Part shown: piece by piece, positions 45,346-57,680 of the stretch | Position numbering within the stretch: the first letter of the stretch is position 1 | How the letters are laid out: the number at the start of each line of letters is the position of its first letter | Source of the DNA: Nocardioides xinjiangensis | GTDB lineage: Bacteria; Actinomycetota; Actinomycetes; Propionibacteriales; Nocardioidaceae | Reading direction: 5' to 3' | Assembly (NCBI RefSeq): GCF_017916455.1 | Contig: NZ_JAFMSY010000001.1 | Coordinates: 1,223,977-1,287,976 of the forward strand | Length of the DNA: 64,000 bases | Notes under the pieces: model-generated | Seen by the model: only the letters and a program-made list of their open reading frames with translations | What the model was told of the DNA's origin: nothing | Databases searched by the model: none | Translations under genes and position numbers: made by a program

Positions 45346-45870
45346 TCAGTCGAGCGGGATCTCCTCGGAGTTGTCGCGGTCGACGGGCTCGGTGTCCTTC
45401 GGTACCTCGACCTCGCCCTCCTGGTCCAGGCTCAGCACCAGCTCGCGCTCGCCGACCTTGGTCCAGCCGATGGTGGTGCGGAAGTCGTCGCGCTCGAGCT
45501 GCACCCACGGCTCGGTGGAGTCGAGACCCTCGGCCTTCCGCGTCCAGCCGGCCCCCTCGAGCGCGGTCGCGGCGCGGTCGACCTGCTCGCCCTCCGCGCC
45601 GTCGCCGAGCACGACCGCGGTGGCGCGGTAGTCCTCCGCGCGGTAGGTCGACATGCCCTCGCTCTCGACGCGGCCCGTCGCGCGCTCGACGGCGAGGCCC
45701 TCCCCGGTCAGCGCCGCCGCCATGTCGCGGAGCTCCGTGTTGACCGCGGACTTCATCGACGCGAGGTCGTCGGCCGCCTGCTCGGGGTCGGGGTCGCCGC
45801 ACGAGCCGAGGCCCATCGCGAGGGCGAGGGCGAGGAGCAGTCGGAGCGGCAGCAGTCCTGTGCGCATCAT
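45346..45870 (-). CDS. Lipoprotein of unknown function
   Basis: A 174-aa lipoprotein: signal peptide with LLLALALAMG and lipobox LGSC (C24), then an acidic, Glu/Asp-rich mature domain of about 150 residues with alternating helices and strands. I recognise no family. It lies 10 nt downstream of the DUF1023 hydrolase gene on the same strand, as the last gene of a four-gene set. Two neighbouring ATG codons (45870, 45867) are possible starts. It may be a surface partner of the hydrolase. Confidence 0.78.
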   Translation of the reverse strand: MMRTGLLPLRLLLALALAMGLGSCGDPDPEQAADDLASMKSAVNTELRDMAAALTGEGLAVERATGRVESEGMSTYRAEDYRATAVVLGDGAEGEQVDRAATALEGAGWTRKAEGLDSTEPWVQLERDDFRTTIGWTKVGERELVLSLDQEGEVEVPKDTEPVDRDNSEEIPLD

Positions 45871-45880
45871 GGCCTCATCA

Positions 45881-47656
45881 TCACCGGCGGGCGGTCGTGT
45901 CGGAGCGGCCGGGCTGGTCCGCCGTCGGGTCGCGGTCCCACTCCGGGTCGACCGCCGGCCCGTACCACGGGTCGTAGCTCTGCGGGGCCTCGTTGATGTC
46001 GCCTCCGTGCCCGTCGACGATGCGCCCGATGTTGTAGAGCGACTCGGTGTCGTTGTCGAGGTAGGAGCTGTGCGCGTCACCGGTGTTGCGGTGCCAGGAC
46101 CGGTCGACGTCCTCGGCCTCGAAGCGGTGGGCGTCGAAGTCCTCCGAGGAGGGATCCGTGCCCAGGCCGATGCCGAGCTTGCCGATCCAGCCCTCGTCGC
46201 CCAGGACCGCGACGAAGTCGCGGCTGTCGCGGCCGACGTAGACGTGGTCGGCTCCCGGCCCGAGGTCGTCGGCGTGGCCGGCCGGACCGGCGCCGGGGCT
46301 GCCGATGAGCACCACCTCGTCGACGTCGGAGGCGTCGCCGTGCGTGGCGTACGCCGTGGTGGTCGAGCCGTAGCTGTGGCCGATCGCGGTGAGGTGTGCG
46401 GGGTCGTCGGGCCGCGAGGCACGCAGGCCGTCGATCGCGTCGGCGAGGTTGCGTCCGCCCTCCTCGGCCCGCCCCTCGCTCAGCGTCGCCAGGTCCGTGG
46501 GGCCGTGCGGGGCGTCGTAGCCGAGCCAGAACATCGTCGCCACGCTCGAGCCGTCGCCGTTGTAGCGCGTCGACTCGTAGAGGTTCATCATCCGGTCGGT
46601 GTAGTAGGTGGTGTCGGTCATGTCGGTGTTGATGCCCGGGGTCATGACGGCCACGTCGCTCGCGTGGTCCAGGTCGCCGACCGCCACGGCCACCCGGCCG
46701 TCCCCGTCGTAGGCCGCCGGGTCGTAGAGCCAAAGCGTGCCGCCGGGACGGAGCGACGGGTCGAGGGGGTCGGTGTAGGCGTCGGCGTTGACCAGCGCGT
46801 CGCGGGCCTGCCCGGCGTTGGCGAGGATGCGGCGCTCCAGCTCGGAGAGGGTGCCGTCGTCGTCCTTGGCGCCCAGCCGGGCGAGGTCGTCGTCGAGCAT
46901 CACGCGGTTGGCCTGGTCGCGCGCGTCCGCCGGCAGTCCGTCGCCCTGCCCGATCCGCTCGGGGTAGGCAGCGATCACCGCCTCGCGCTCTGCCTCGCTG
47001 AGGCCTTCCCACCAGCGCCGGACCTGCTCGGGGCTCGCGCCGCTGCCCGGCGCGCCCGGGCGGTTCATGGCGGACTCCGCGATCGGGGGTACGCCGCCGT
47101 CCTCCGACAGCGACTCCGACAGCGTGTCGGCCGCCTCGAAGACCTGCCGCAGGAGCGTCTCGTTCTCACGCACGCGGCGCCGCAGGTCGTCGTCGGCCCT
47201 CACCAGATCGCTGTAGCCGGCGCGCAGGTCGACCGACCGCTCCCGGAAGGCGGCGATCTCGTTGTCGGTGGCGTCGGTCGCGGCGTTGATGTCGGCGATG
47301 AGCTGGGCTCGCCGGTCGTCGAGGCCGCGCTTGCGCTCGACGAGGTCGTCGTGGTCGGAGACCAGGTCGCGCAGGGTGTCGGCGAAGGCCGTCACCCCGC
47401 GGGCGACGCGACGCACCGTGGTCGCCATCGCGGCGTGCTCACCGGAGGCCTTCGCGGAGGCCTCCTTGTAGCCCTGGTAGGCGACACCGGCCCAGCTGCC
47501 GAGCTCCTGCAGCTCGCGGGAGCGGTCGGCGAACTCCTCGTAGCGCCCGGCCGCGGTGTAGAGCGTGGTGGCGAGGGCGTCGGCGCCGCCGGCGTCACCC
47601 TCGGGCCGCTCGAGCCGGGCGGGGACGGACGCGGGGATCTCGATCGTGACGGTCAT
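45881..47656 (-). CDS. DUF1023-type alpha/beta hydrolase with WXG100-like N-terminal half
   Basis: A 591-aa protein without a signal peptide. Residues 1-190 are nearly all helical with a WAG turn (W55-A56-G57) and long coiled-coil-like stretches, resembling WXG100/LXG-type secretion domains. Residues 300-520 are the DUF1023 hydrolase: VAVMTPGINTDMTDTT, FWLGYDAP, and the nucleophile elbow GHSYGS (S428). LIGSPGAGP and the late histidine region (HRNTGDAHSSYLDND) complete a catalytic triad. The layout suggests a substrate of a type VII secretion system. The start ATG 47656 overlaps the stop of the small upstream gene. Confidence 0.85.
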   Translation of the reverse strand: MTVTIEIPASVPARLERPEGDAGGADALATTLYTAAGRYEEFADRSRELQELGSWAGVAYQGYKEASAKASGEHAAMATTVRRVARGVTAFADTLRDLVSDHDDLVERKRGLDDRRAQLIADINAATDATDNEIAAFRERSVDLRAGYSDLVRADDDLRRRVRENETLLRQVFEAADTLSESLSEDGGVPPIAESAMNRPGAPGSGASPEQVRRWWEGLSEAEREAVIAAYPERIGQGDGLPADARDQANRVMLDDDLARLGAKDDDGTLSELERRILANAGQARDALVNADAYTDPLDPSLRPGGTLWLYDPAAYDGDGRVAVAVGDLDHASDVAVMTPGINTDMTDTTYYTDRMMNLYESTRYNGDGSSVATMFWLGYDAPHGPTDLATLSEGRAEEGGRNLADAIDGLRASRPDDPAHLTAIGHSYGSTTTAYATHGDASDVDEVVLIGSPGAGPAGHADDLGPGADHVYVGRDSRDFVAVLGDEGWIGKLGIGLGTDPSSEDFDAHRFEAEDVDRSWHRNTGDAHSSYLDNDTESLYNIGRIVDGHGGDINEAPQSYDPWYGPAVDPEWDRDPTADQPGRSDTTARR

Positions 47657-47964
47657 CGCCGCGGCCCCAGCCGTCCGTCGAGGTCGCTGAACTGCCGGTC
47701 GACGGCGTCGTCGGACGTCGAGTAGTCGTCGGCGGTCGCGTGGAGGGCGCCGACGAACCGCTGCGCGATGGCGGTGCTCTCGTCGGCGTACCCGGCCCAG
47801 CGCGACAGGAACGCCGTGGCGGCGCCCTGCACGCTCGGCGGCAGCGCCGACGCCGAGGCGTTGCGGAAGTCGCGTGCGGTGGCGTCCATGAGGGACTCCT
47901 GGTCCTCCCACCCGTCGGTGCCGGTCCGCAGGCTCGCGAGCTGCCAGATGAGGTGGCTGCCCAT
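47653..47964 (-). CDS. Small WXG100-like protein
   Basis: A 103-aa helical protein of WXG100 size with a central WAG turn (SRWAGYADES, W56) flanked by two predicted helices, and a charged C-terminal end (DRQFSDLDGRLGPRR). WXG100 proteins pair with or accompany large substrates of type VII secretion. Start ATG 47964 overlaps the preceding stop, and its stop overlaps the hydrolase start, so the three genes are coupled. The homology is by shape and motif only. Confidence 0.7.
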   Translation of the reverse strand: MGSHLIWQLASLRTGTDGWEDQESLMDATARDFRNASASALPPSVQGAATAFLSRWAGYADESTAIAQRFVGALHATADDYSTSDDAVDRQFSDLDGRLGPRR

Positions 47965-48539
47965 CAGGCACCGCCGTCCAGCGCCTCGCGGACGGCCCGG
48001 GGACCGACGACGACCAGGGCCGAGCGGACGCGGACCACGACGCGGGAGCCGCTCGGCACGAGCACCTGGACGTCCTCGCGGCCGAGCCGGGCGGGCCGCC
48101 CGGCCAGGACCCGCGGGATCCCGTCGGCCGGTGCCAGGACGTGCCAGCCGTCCTCCTCGACCAACAGGTCCCGTGCCCGCCGCAGGGCGCCGGAGGCGAC
48201 GACCGGGTCGAGCTCGTCGAAGGTCGCGGTGCCCTGCCACCGCAGCGTGCCGGGCGCACTGCCCGCGAACCAGACGTCGTCGAGGTGGGTCGGCTCCGCG
48301 TCGACGCCGAGCGCCGCCCAGAGCGCCGCCATCCGGCCGCGCAGCTGCTCGCGGGCGGTCGCCGGGTCCGTCGTCGGCTCGTCGCCGGCGACCTCGGGCG
48401 CGGCGGCCGCCTCAGGAGGGAGTACCACGACGTCGACGTCGGGATGCCGGCGCACGACGGTGGACCAGAACGGGTCCTCGGCGACCTGCCGGGCGGCTGC
48501 CGCGCCCGTGACGAGGTCGAGGGTTGACGGGTCCGGCAC
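47964..48539 (-). CDS. Hypothetical protein, first gene of the WXG/DUF1023 set
   Basis: A 191-aa soluble protein with no signal or membrane segment. I see no recognisable domain. The N-terminal half is Ala/Glu-rich; the C-terminal half (RDLLVEEDGWHVLAPADGIP, VQVLVPSGSRVVVRVRSALV) looks like a beta-rich domain. Its strict 4-bp overlap with the WXG100-like gene suggests it helps fold or escort the following proteins, but that is inference. ATG 48539 is the first start in the open frame. Confidence 0.65.
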   Translation of the reverse strand: MPDPSTLDLVTGAAAARQVAEDPFWSTVVRRHPDVDVVVLPPEAAAAPEVAGDEPTTDPATAREQLRGRMAALWAALGVDAEPTHLDDVWFAGSAPGTLRWQGTATFDELDPVVASGALRRARDLLVEEDGWHVLAPADGIPRVLAGRPARLGREDVQVLVPSGSRVVVRVRSALVVVGPRAVREALDGGA

Positions 48540-48620
48540 GGCGCCCTCCTGCGGGTCAGGTCGGGACCGGGGTGGTCCCTGTCCCTGACCCTCCCCCGCC
48601 GGTGGCGGGTCGAAACGCGG

Positions 48621-49487
48621 TCAGCCGTGCTTGAGGAGAGCGGCGAGGTACTCGCCGTAGCCGCTCTTGCGCAGCGGCTCGGCGCGCTCGAGCAGCTCGT
48701 CGTCGGTGAGGAACCCCATGCGCCAGGCGACCTCCTCCGGCGCGCCGACCTTGAAGCCCTGTCGGCCCTCGATCGTGCGCACGAAGTTGGAGGCGTCGTT
48801 GAGCGAGTCGAACGTGCCGGTGTCGAGCCACGCCGTGCCGCGGGGCAGGACCTCGACCTGCAGGCGTCCCTCCTCAAGGTAGCGGCGGTTGAGGTCGGTG
48901 ATCTCCAGCTCGCCGCGCGCGGACGGGCGGAGGTCGGCGGCGTACTGCACGACGTCGTTGTCGTAGAAGTAGAGCCCCGGGACCGCGAAGTCGCTCTTGG
49001 GGTGCTCCGGCTTCTCCTCCAGCGAGAGCGCCCGGCCCTCGGCGTCGAACTCGACCACGCCGTAGGCCCGGGGGTCGGCGACGTGGTAGCCGAAGACCGC
49101 GGCGCCGTCGAGGTCCTTGAAGCGCAGGAGCGTCGTGCCGAGGCCCGAGCCGTAGAAGATGTTGTCACCGAGGACCAGGGCGGACGTGTCCCCGCCGATG
49201 TGGTCGGCCCCGATGATGAAGGCCTGGGCGAGCCCGTCGGGGCTGGGCTGCACGGCGAAGGTCAGGTTGATGCCGAACTGCGAGCCGTCGCCGAGCAGCC
49301 GGTGGAAGCCGTCGGCCTCGTGGGGCGTGGTGATGATGAGGATGTCGCGGATGCCGGCGAGCATCAGCGTGGACAGCGGGTAGTAGATCATCGGCTTGTC
49401 GTAGACCGGCACGAGCTGCTTGCTGATCCCCTGGGTGATCGGGTGCAGTCGGGAGCCGGTGCCACCGGCCAGGATGATTCCGCGCAT
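48621..49487 (-). CDS. rfbA: Glucose-1-phosphate thymidylyltransferase
   Basis: A 288-aa nucleotidyltransferase (RmlA) for the first step of dTDP-L-rhamnose synthesis: dTTP and glucose-1-phosphate to dTDP-glucose. Signature [20 protein letters not shown] (3-22), [26 protein letters not shown] and [13 protein letters not shown]. Length fits the family. The ATG has a TAGGGT box 6 nt upstream. rfbB and the rfbC-rfbD fusion lie about 2 kb away on the other strand, beyond the DUF4012 gene. The product is probably used both by the glycan locus and by the cell wall. Confidence 0.96.
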   Translation of the reverse strand: MRGIILAGGTGSRLHPITQGISKQLVPVYDKPMIYYPLSTLMLAGIRDILIITTPHEADGFHRLLGDGSQFGINLTFAVQPSPDGLAQAFIIGADHIGGDTSALVLGDNIFYGSGLGTTLLRFKDLDGAAVFGYHVADPRAYGVVEFDAEGRALSLEEKPEHPKSDFAVPGLYFYDNDVVQYAADLRPSARGELEITDLNRRYLEEGRLQVEVLPRGTAWLDTGTFDSLNDASNFVRTIEGRQGFKVGAPEEVAWRMGFLTDDELLERAEPLRKSGYGEYLAALLKHG

Positions 49488-49493
49488 GGGAGC

Positions 49494-49499
49494 ACCCTA
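49494..49499 (-). promoter_or_regulatory. -10 box TAGGGT of rfbA
   Basis: TAGGGT ends 6 nt before ATG 49487 (leaderless arrangement), in the 61-bp gap shared with the DUF4012 gene. Confidence 0.45.
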
Positions 49500-49548
49500 G
49501 GGCCACGGTCCGCCCGACGACGCGCAGACGGTTTGGCACCATGTGCGC

Positions 49549-53864
<4,316 letters not shown>

Positions 53865-53868
<4 letters not shown>

Positions 53869-54155
53869 CGGGGCGAGGTCACCTCGCGGAGGGCGGGGCG
53901 GACGTCGGCGAGGTAGACGAGCGCCGCGATGGTGAACACCAGGCTGATGATGTTCAGCGGCGACCCCAGCAGGATCAGCTGCGCGGCGAAGCCGAGCCCG
54001 GTGATCGCGCACCACGCCTGCTTGGTCAGCTTGCCGGCCGCGTCGTAGGCCTCGGCCGACCACATCAACGAGCTAACGAACGCGAAGCCCTTGATCGCGA
54101 GCAGCACCACGAGCACGACGAGGAAGAACGTGCCCTGGACCTCGTAGATGTTCAC
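53865..54155 (-). CDS. DUF2516 family membrane protein
   Basis: A 96-aa protein with three hydrophobic segments (FFLVVLVVLLAIKGFAFVSS, AWCAITGLGFAAQLILLG, IISLVFTIAALVYLADVRP), typical of actinobacterial DUF2516. Function unknown. It lies downstream of the HbhA-like and XRE genes in the same orientation; I recall the same neighbours in mycobacteria (hbhA region), which suggests an old conserved block. The GTG start at 54155 is the natural beginning of the family. Its 3' end overlaps the convergent rhamnose gene by 4 bp. Confidence 0.82.
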
Positions 54156-54180
54156 CGCACCAGAGTAGGGGAACGCAGGA

Positions 54181-54208
54181 AGGCCCCCGTCCGCGCGGAC
54201 GGGGGCCT
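54181..54208. terminator. Strong hairpin terminator after the HbhA-like gene
   Basis: AGGCCCCCGTCCGC is followed directly by its exact reverse complement GCGGACGGGGGCCT, a perfect 28-bp palindrome. It lies 48 nt downstream of the HbhA-like gene stop. Only a weak T-rich stretch follows. It would limit read-through into the DUF2516 gene. Confidence 0.65.
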
Positions 54209-54255
54209 CCTGCTCCGGAACGACTGCGGGCTGCGCTCGCGACGGCCGGCTCGCG

Positions 54256-54924
54256 TCAGTCGCCGACCTTCTGGGCGGCGTCGGTGACGGCCTGCGCGGC
54301 GCTGGCAGCGGTCTTCCTCGCCGCGGCGGCGGTGTCCTTCGCGCTGCCCCCGGCGGCGCTCGTCTTGCGGGCGGCCGTCCTGCGTGCGGTGGTCGCTGCG
54401 GCCTTCTTGGCCGCGGCCTTCCGCGTGGCCTTCTTCGCGGTCGGCTTCGGGGCCGGCGCGACCTTGGTGGCAGCGGTCCTGTCAGCGGCGTCGGCATTCG
54501 CCTCGGCGGCCTCCCTGGCCTGCGCGGCGGTGGCCTTGGCTCCGGCGACGGTGGACCGCGCCGAGGAGACGGTGGCGGTGGTCGACTCCTGGCGGCGGAT
54601 GCGACCCACCAGCGACTCGCCCCGCTTGACCAGGTCGGCGTAGGCGGCGTTGGCGGCCGCGACGTTCTCCCCGAGCAGGCTGGAGACCTGGGTGGTGATC
54701 TTGGCCGGGTACGTCCTGGCGCCGGCCCGGAGCTCGGCGACCCGGGCCTCGACGGCGGCGCGCTGCACCCGGGCGTCCAGCCTCTGCACGGCGGCGACCC
54801 GCTTCTGCACGTCGCCGACGGCCTCACGGACGGCCTCGACGGCGAGGTCGGTCGCCCCGACCCCGGCCAGGACGGGCTTGAGGGCCTCGGTGACGTCGAG
54901 CTTGATGTCGAACCTGCTGGGCAT
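54256..54924 (-). CDS. HbhA-like Lys/Ala-rich coiled-coil protein
   Basis: A 222-aa protein with the layout of mycobacterial heparin-binding haemagglutinin: N-terminal region LDVTEALKPVLAGVGATDLA, a long coiled coil (about 35-130, with DLVKRGESLVGRIRRQES), and a basic C-terminal tail rich in Ala/Lys (KPTAKKATRKAAAKKAAATT). The tail would bind polyanions or DNA. In mycobacteria HbhA is surface-exposed and linked to adhesion and cell-wall growth; that function is not proven here. The ATG at 54924 has AAGGAG upstream. It lies between an XRE regulator and a DUF2516 gene. Confidence 0.8.
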   Translation of the reverse strand: MPSRFDIKLDVTEALKPVLAGVGATDLAVEAVREAVGDVQKRVAAVQRLDARVQRAAVEARVAELRAGARTYPAKITTQVSSLLGENVAAANAAYADLVKRGESLVGRIRRQESTTATVSSARSTVAGAKATAAQAREAAEANADAADRTAATKVAPAPKPTAKKATRKAAAKKAAATTARRTAARKTSAAGGSAKDTAAAARKTAASAAQAVTDAAQKVGD

Positions 54925-54959
54925 GTGGTGCTCCTTCTGCTGCGGGGCCCGGGCGGATC

Positions 54960-55391
54960 TCACTCGGGCGGGTCGGTGGGTCGTGCGGTGGTGGCCTCGG
55001 GAAGGTCGTTCAGCGCGAGGAACGACGCGTAGACGTCGAGGAGCGAGTTCTTCTGCCGCTCGGTCAGGCCGGTGTCGGCGAGGATCGCGAGCTCCACCGA
55101 TCCGGCCTGTCCCGGATCGGGGTGGACGATCCCGGCGCGCACGTAAAGCTGCTCGGCCGAGACACGGAGCGCCCGCGCGAGCTGCTGGAGGACCTCGGCC
55201 GACGGCTTGCGCAGGCCACGCTCGATCTGGCTCAGGTAGGGGTTGCTCACGCCGACCTGGTCGGCGAGCTGCCGCAATGACAGTTGGGCGGCGAGGCGGT
55301 GCTCCTTGAGGTAGTCCCCGAGCGAGCCGATCGAGCCGGCGACGGCCTTGGTGGCCCGGTCGCCCGCCTTCGTGCTCCTGTCCTTGGCCAT
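54960..55391 (-). CDS. XRE-family transcriptional regulator
   Basis: A 143-aa regulator. Residues about 22-82 form the helix-turn-helix: LGDYLKEHRLAAQLSLRQLA, QVGVSNPYLSQIERGLRKPS, ALRVSAEQLYVRAG. The C-terminal part is acidic and helical. Basic KDRSTKAGDRATKAV at the start. It probably controls the HbhA-like gene downstream (35-nt gap) and itself through the dyad at 55403-55420. ATG 55391 has GGGAGG immediately before it, though the spacing of 1 nt is too short for a normal ribosome binding site. Confidence 0.9.
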   Translation of the reverse strand: MAKDRSTKAGDRATKAVAGSIGSLGDYLKEHRLAAQLSLRQLADQVGVSNPYLSQIERGLRKPSAEVLQQLARALRVSAEQLYVRAGIVHPDPGQAGSVELAILADTGLTERQKNSLLDVYASFLALNDLPEATTARPTDPPE

Positions 55392-55402
55392 GCCTCCCAG
55401 TG

Positions 55403-55420
55403 TGCTAACAACGGTTAGCA
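55403..55420. promoter_or_regulatory. Dyad operator TGCTAAC-AACG-GTTAGCA
   Basis: A perfect 7-bp inverted repeat with a 4-bp spacer, 12 nt upstream of the XRE start codon and overlapping the likely -10 region. Its size fits an XRE dimer, so autoregulation is likely. Confidence 0.6.
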
Positions 55421-55486
55421 GCCGCAACCCCGCAGAACGGTGAGCAGCCTCACAAAAGCCATCCCTATCGTGATGGAAGGCGCTAG

Positions 55487-56461
55487 CTAGAAGGCAGCAC
55501 GGATCTCGCCGACGGGCTTGCCGCCGCCCATCAGCGGGAGTCGGCCGGTGGCGGCAACGGCGGCGGCGTCGACGCCGTCCTCCTCGAGGACGCCGGACCG
55601 GCGCAGCGCCTCGGCCATCAGCACGGGTCGCACCCGCGCCGCGCCGTCGTCTGTCTTGAGGGCCCACGCCCGCCCGTCGGGCACGGCGACGGCGTAGCAG
55701 GACTCGGCGCCGGCCTTCCCGATCAGGCCGGGCACCGCGCGGTGCAGCGCCAGCTCGTCGCGGGTGGTGCCGCTAACGAGCTCCGGGTGGCGCCTGATCG
55801 CCTCCGCGACCCGGTGTGCCGGGCCGTCGGTCGCCGTGGCGAGGTGGGCGAAGGCGCGGGCGAGCCCGGTGAGCGAGGTGGCCAGCAGCGGGGCGCCGCA
55901 GCCGTCGACGGCGACCGCGGCGACGGGCTCCCCGGTCACCCGGGCGAAGGTGTCGTGGATCGCGACCTGCAGCGGATGGGCGGGGTCGAGGTAGGTGGCG
56001 GTGTCCCAGCCCCGGGCGACGCAGGTCGCGAGCATCGCGGCGTGCTTGCCGGAGCAGTTCATCAGGATCGGCGCCCTGGCTCCGCCCGCGCGGACCACGG
56101 CTTCCCGGGCGGCGTCGTCGAGCGGGTAGTCCGCCGGCGTCTGCAGGGCGGACTCGTCGAGCCCTGCCGAGGCGAGCGTGCGGCGTACCCCCTCGACGTG
56201 GAACGGCTCGCCGGAGTGGGACGCGCACGCGAGCGCGAGCAGGTCGTCGGGCAGGTCCAGGCCGAGGTCGACCATCGCGAGCGCCTGGAGCGGCTTGTTG
56301 CACGACCGCGGCAGGACCGGTGCCGCGACCTCGCCGACCGACCACTCGACGGTGCCGTCCGCGGCCAGTGCCACCACGGACCCGTAGTGGTGTCCCTCCA
56401 CGAACCCCGACCGGACGATCTCGGCGACGACGGGCAGACCAGCGGCGGCGGCAGACGACAT
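55487..56461 (-). CDS. Rhizobial-type (AnsA-like) L-asparaginase family protein
   Basis: A 324-aa protein of the Asparaginase_II family typified by Rhizobium etli. Family motifs: EIVRSGFVEGHHYGSVVAL, PRSCNKPLQALAM (Ser/Cys-Lys site), ACASHSGEPFHVEGV, NCSGKHAAMLATC and VDGCGAPL. It hydrolyses asparagine in relatives; sequence supports the fold and site. The ATG has a TAGCCT box 6 nt upstream. It is divergent from the APS kinase gene with 40 bp between. Confidence 0.9.
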   Translation of the reverse strand: MSSAAAAGLPVVAEIVRSGFVEGHHYGSVVALAADGTVEWSVGEVAAPVLPRSCNKPLQALAMVDLGLDLPDDLLALACASHSGEPFHVEGVRRTLASAGLDESALQTPADYPLDDAAREAVVRAGGARAPILMNCSGKHAAMLATCVARGWDTATYLDPAHPLQVAIHDTFARVTGEPVAAVAVDGCGAPLLATSLTGLARAFAHLATATDGPAHRVAEAIRRHPELVSGTTRDELALHRAVPGLIGKAGAESCYAVAVPDGRAWALKTDDGAARVRPVLMAEALRRSGVLEEDGVDAAAVAATGRLPLMGGGKPVGEIRAAF

Positions 56462-56467
56462 GGGCGC

Positions 56468-56473
56468 AGGCTA
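56468..56473 (-). promoter_or_regulatory. -10 box TAGCCT of the asparaginase gene
   Basis: TAGCCT ends 6 nt before ATG 56461 (leaderless arrangement). The divergent APS kinase start has only a weak GAGGAT box (56490-56495). Confidence 0.4.
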
Positions 56474-56501
56474 CTTCTCGCCCGGGTGAGAGGATGCGCG
56501 G

Positions 56502-57680
56502 GTGATCCAGCACTGCCCGACGCCGACCGAGCTCGACGACCTCGAGCTCCTCGCCTCCGGCGCCTACGCGCCGCTCCGCCGTTTCAACGAGCCGGGCAGC
56601 GTCGTCACCCTCCGGCTCCCCGAGGGCGTCGACGAGGCGGAGCTGGTGGACCCGGAGGGGCTGCCGCTGGCGCGGGTGTCGGCCGACGGGTCGCTGGAGC
56701 CGCTGACCCACGCGCAGTACGGCCCCTTCCGCCGGCTCCACCTCACGCCCGCCGAGGTCCGTGCGCAGCACGCCGGCGCCACCTTCGTCCCCGTCGCCGA
56801 TGCGCTCACCGACGGCGACCTGGCGCAGCTGCGCGAGCTCGGCCGCGTGGTGCTGCTGGCCCTGACCGGCACCGGCACCGCCACCCTCTCCCCCGTCGCC
56901 CTGGTCCGGGCGAGCCTCGCGGCGGCCGAGCTGCTCGGCGACGCGACCGTCGTCGCGGTGCCGTTGCCGTCCCACGGCGACGCCGAGGCGGACCACGCCC
57001 TCGGCACGCAGGTGGTCGCGACCTACGCCGGGGGCGACCCCGTGCGTGCCCTGGCGGACCACGACGGGGACCTGCCGGCCCCGATCGCCGCCATCGTCGA
57101 CGAGGACCGGCCCGCGGCTGACGAGCAGGGCCTCGTCCTCTTCTTCACCGGGCTCTCAGGGAGCGGCAAGTCCACCCTCGCCCGCGCCCTGATGGACCTG
57201 CTGCTCGAGCGCGGCGGCCGCACGGTCACCAGCCTCGACGGCGACGTCGTACGCCGCCACCTCTCGGCCGGGCTGACCTTCTCGCGGGCCGACCGCGAGA
57301 CCAACATCCGCCGCATCGGCTGGGTCGCCGCCGAGATCGCCCGCCACGGCGGGGTGGCGGTGTGCTCGCCCATCGCGCCGTTCGCCGAGACGCGCCAGCA
57401 GGTGCGCGAGATGGTGGAGGCGGCCGGCGGGGCGTTCTTCCTCGTCCACGTCGCGACGCCGCTCGAGGAGTGCGAGCGTCGCGACCGCAAGGGCCTCTAC
57501 GCCAAGGCCCGGGCGGGCGAGATCCCCGACTTCACCGGGATCTCCTCGCCCTACGAGGAGCCCGAGGACGCCGCCGTCCGCGTCGACACCACCGGCCGCT
57601 CCGTCGAGGACGCGCTCCACGACGTGCTGGTCGCGCTCGACGAGTCCGGCCACCTCCACCTCACGGGCGGCCATGCCTGA
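56502..57680 (+). CDS. cysC: Adenylylsulfate kinase with a degenerate sulfurylase-like N-terminal region
   Basis: A 392-aa protein. The C-terminal 180 residues are APS kinase, which makes PAPS: P-loop LFFTGLSGSGKSTLARAL (GLSGSGKST, 217-225), SLDGDVVRRHLSAGLTFS, DRETNIRRIGWVAAEI, CSPIAPFAETRQQVREM and GLYAKARAGEI with the lid. Residues 1-205 resemble the PUA and linker parts of ATP sulfurylase (ELDDLELLASGAYAPLRRF, DPEGLPLARV) but the HxxH/QxRN catalytic motifs are missing. Real sulfurylase activity is supplied by cysD and cysN about 5 kb away. GTG 56502 is the only good start. Confidence 0.88.
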   Translation: MIQHCPTPTELDDLELLASGAYAPLRRFNEPGSVVTLRLPEGVDEAELVDPEGLPLARVSADGSLEPLTHAQYGPFRRLHLTPAEVRAQHAGATFVPVADALTDGDLAQLRELGRVVLLALTGTGTATLSPVALVRASLAAAELLGDATVVAVPLPSHGDAEADHALGTQVVATYAGGDPVRALADHDGDLPAPIAAIVDEDRPAADEQGLVLFFTGLSGSGKSTLARALMDLLLERGGRTVTSLDGDVVRRHLSAGLTFSRADRETNIRRIGWVAAEIARHGGVAVCSPIAPFAETRQQVREMVEAAGGAFFLVHVATPLEECERRDRKGLYAKARAGEIPDFTGISSPYEEPEDAAVRVDTTGRSVEDALHDVLVALDESGHLHLTGGHA

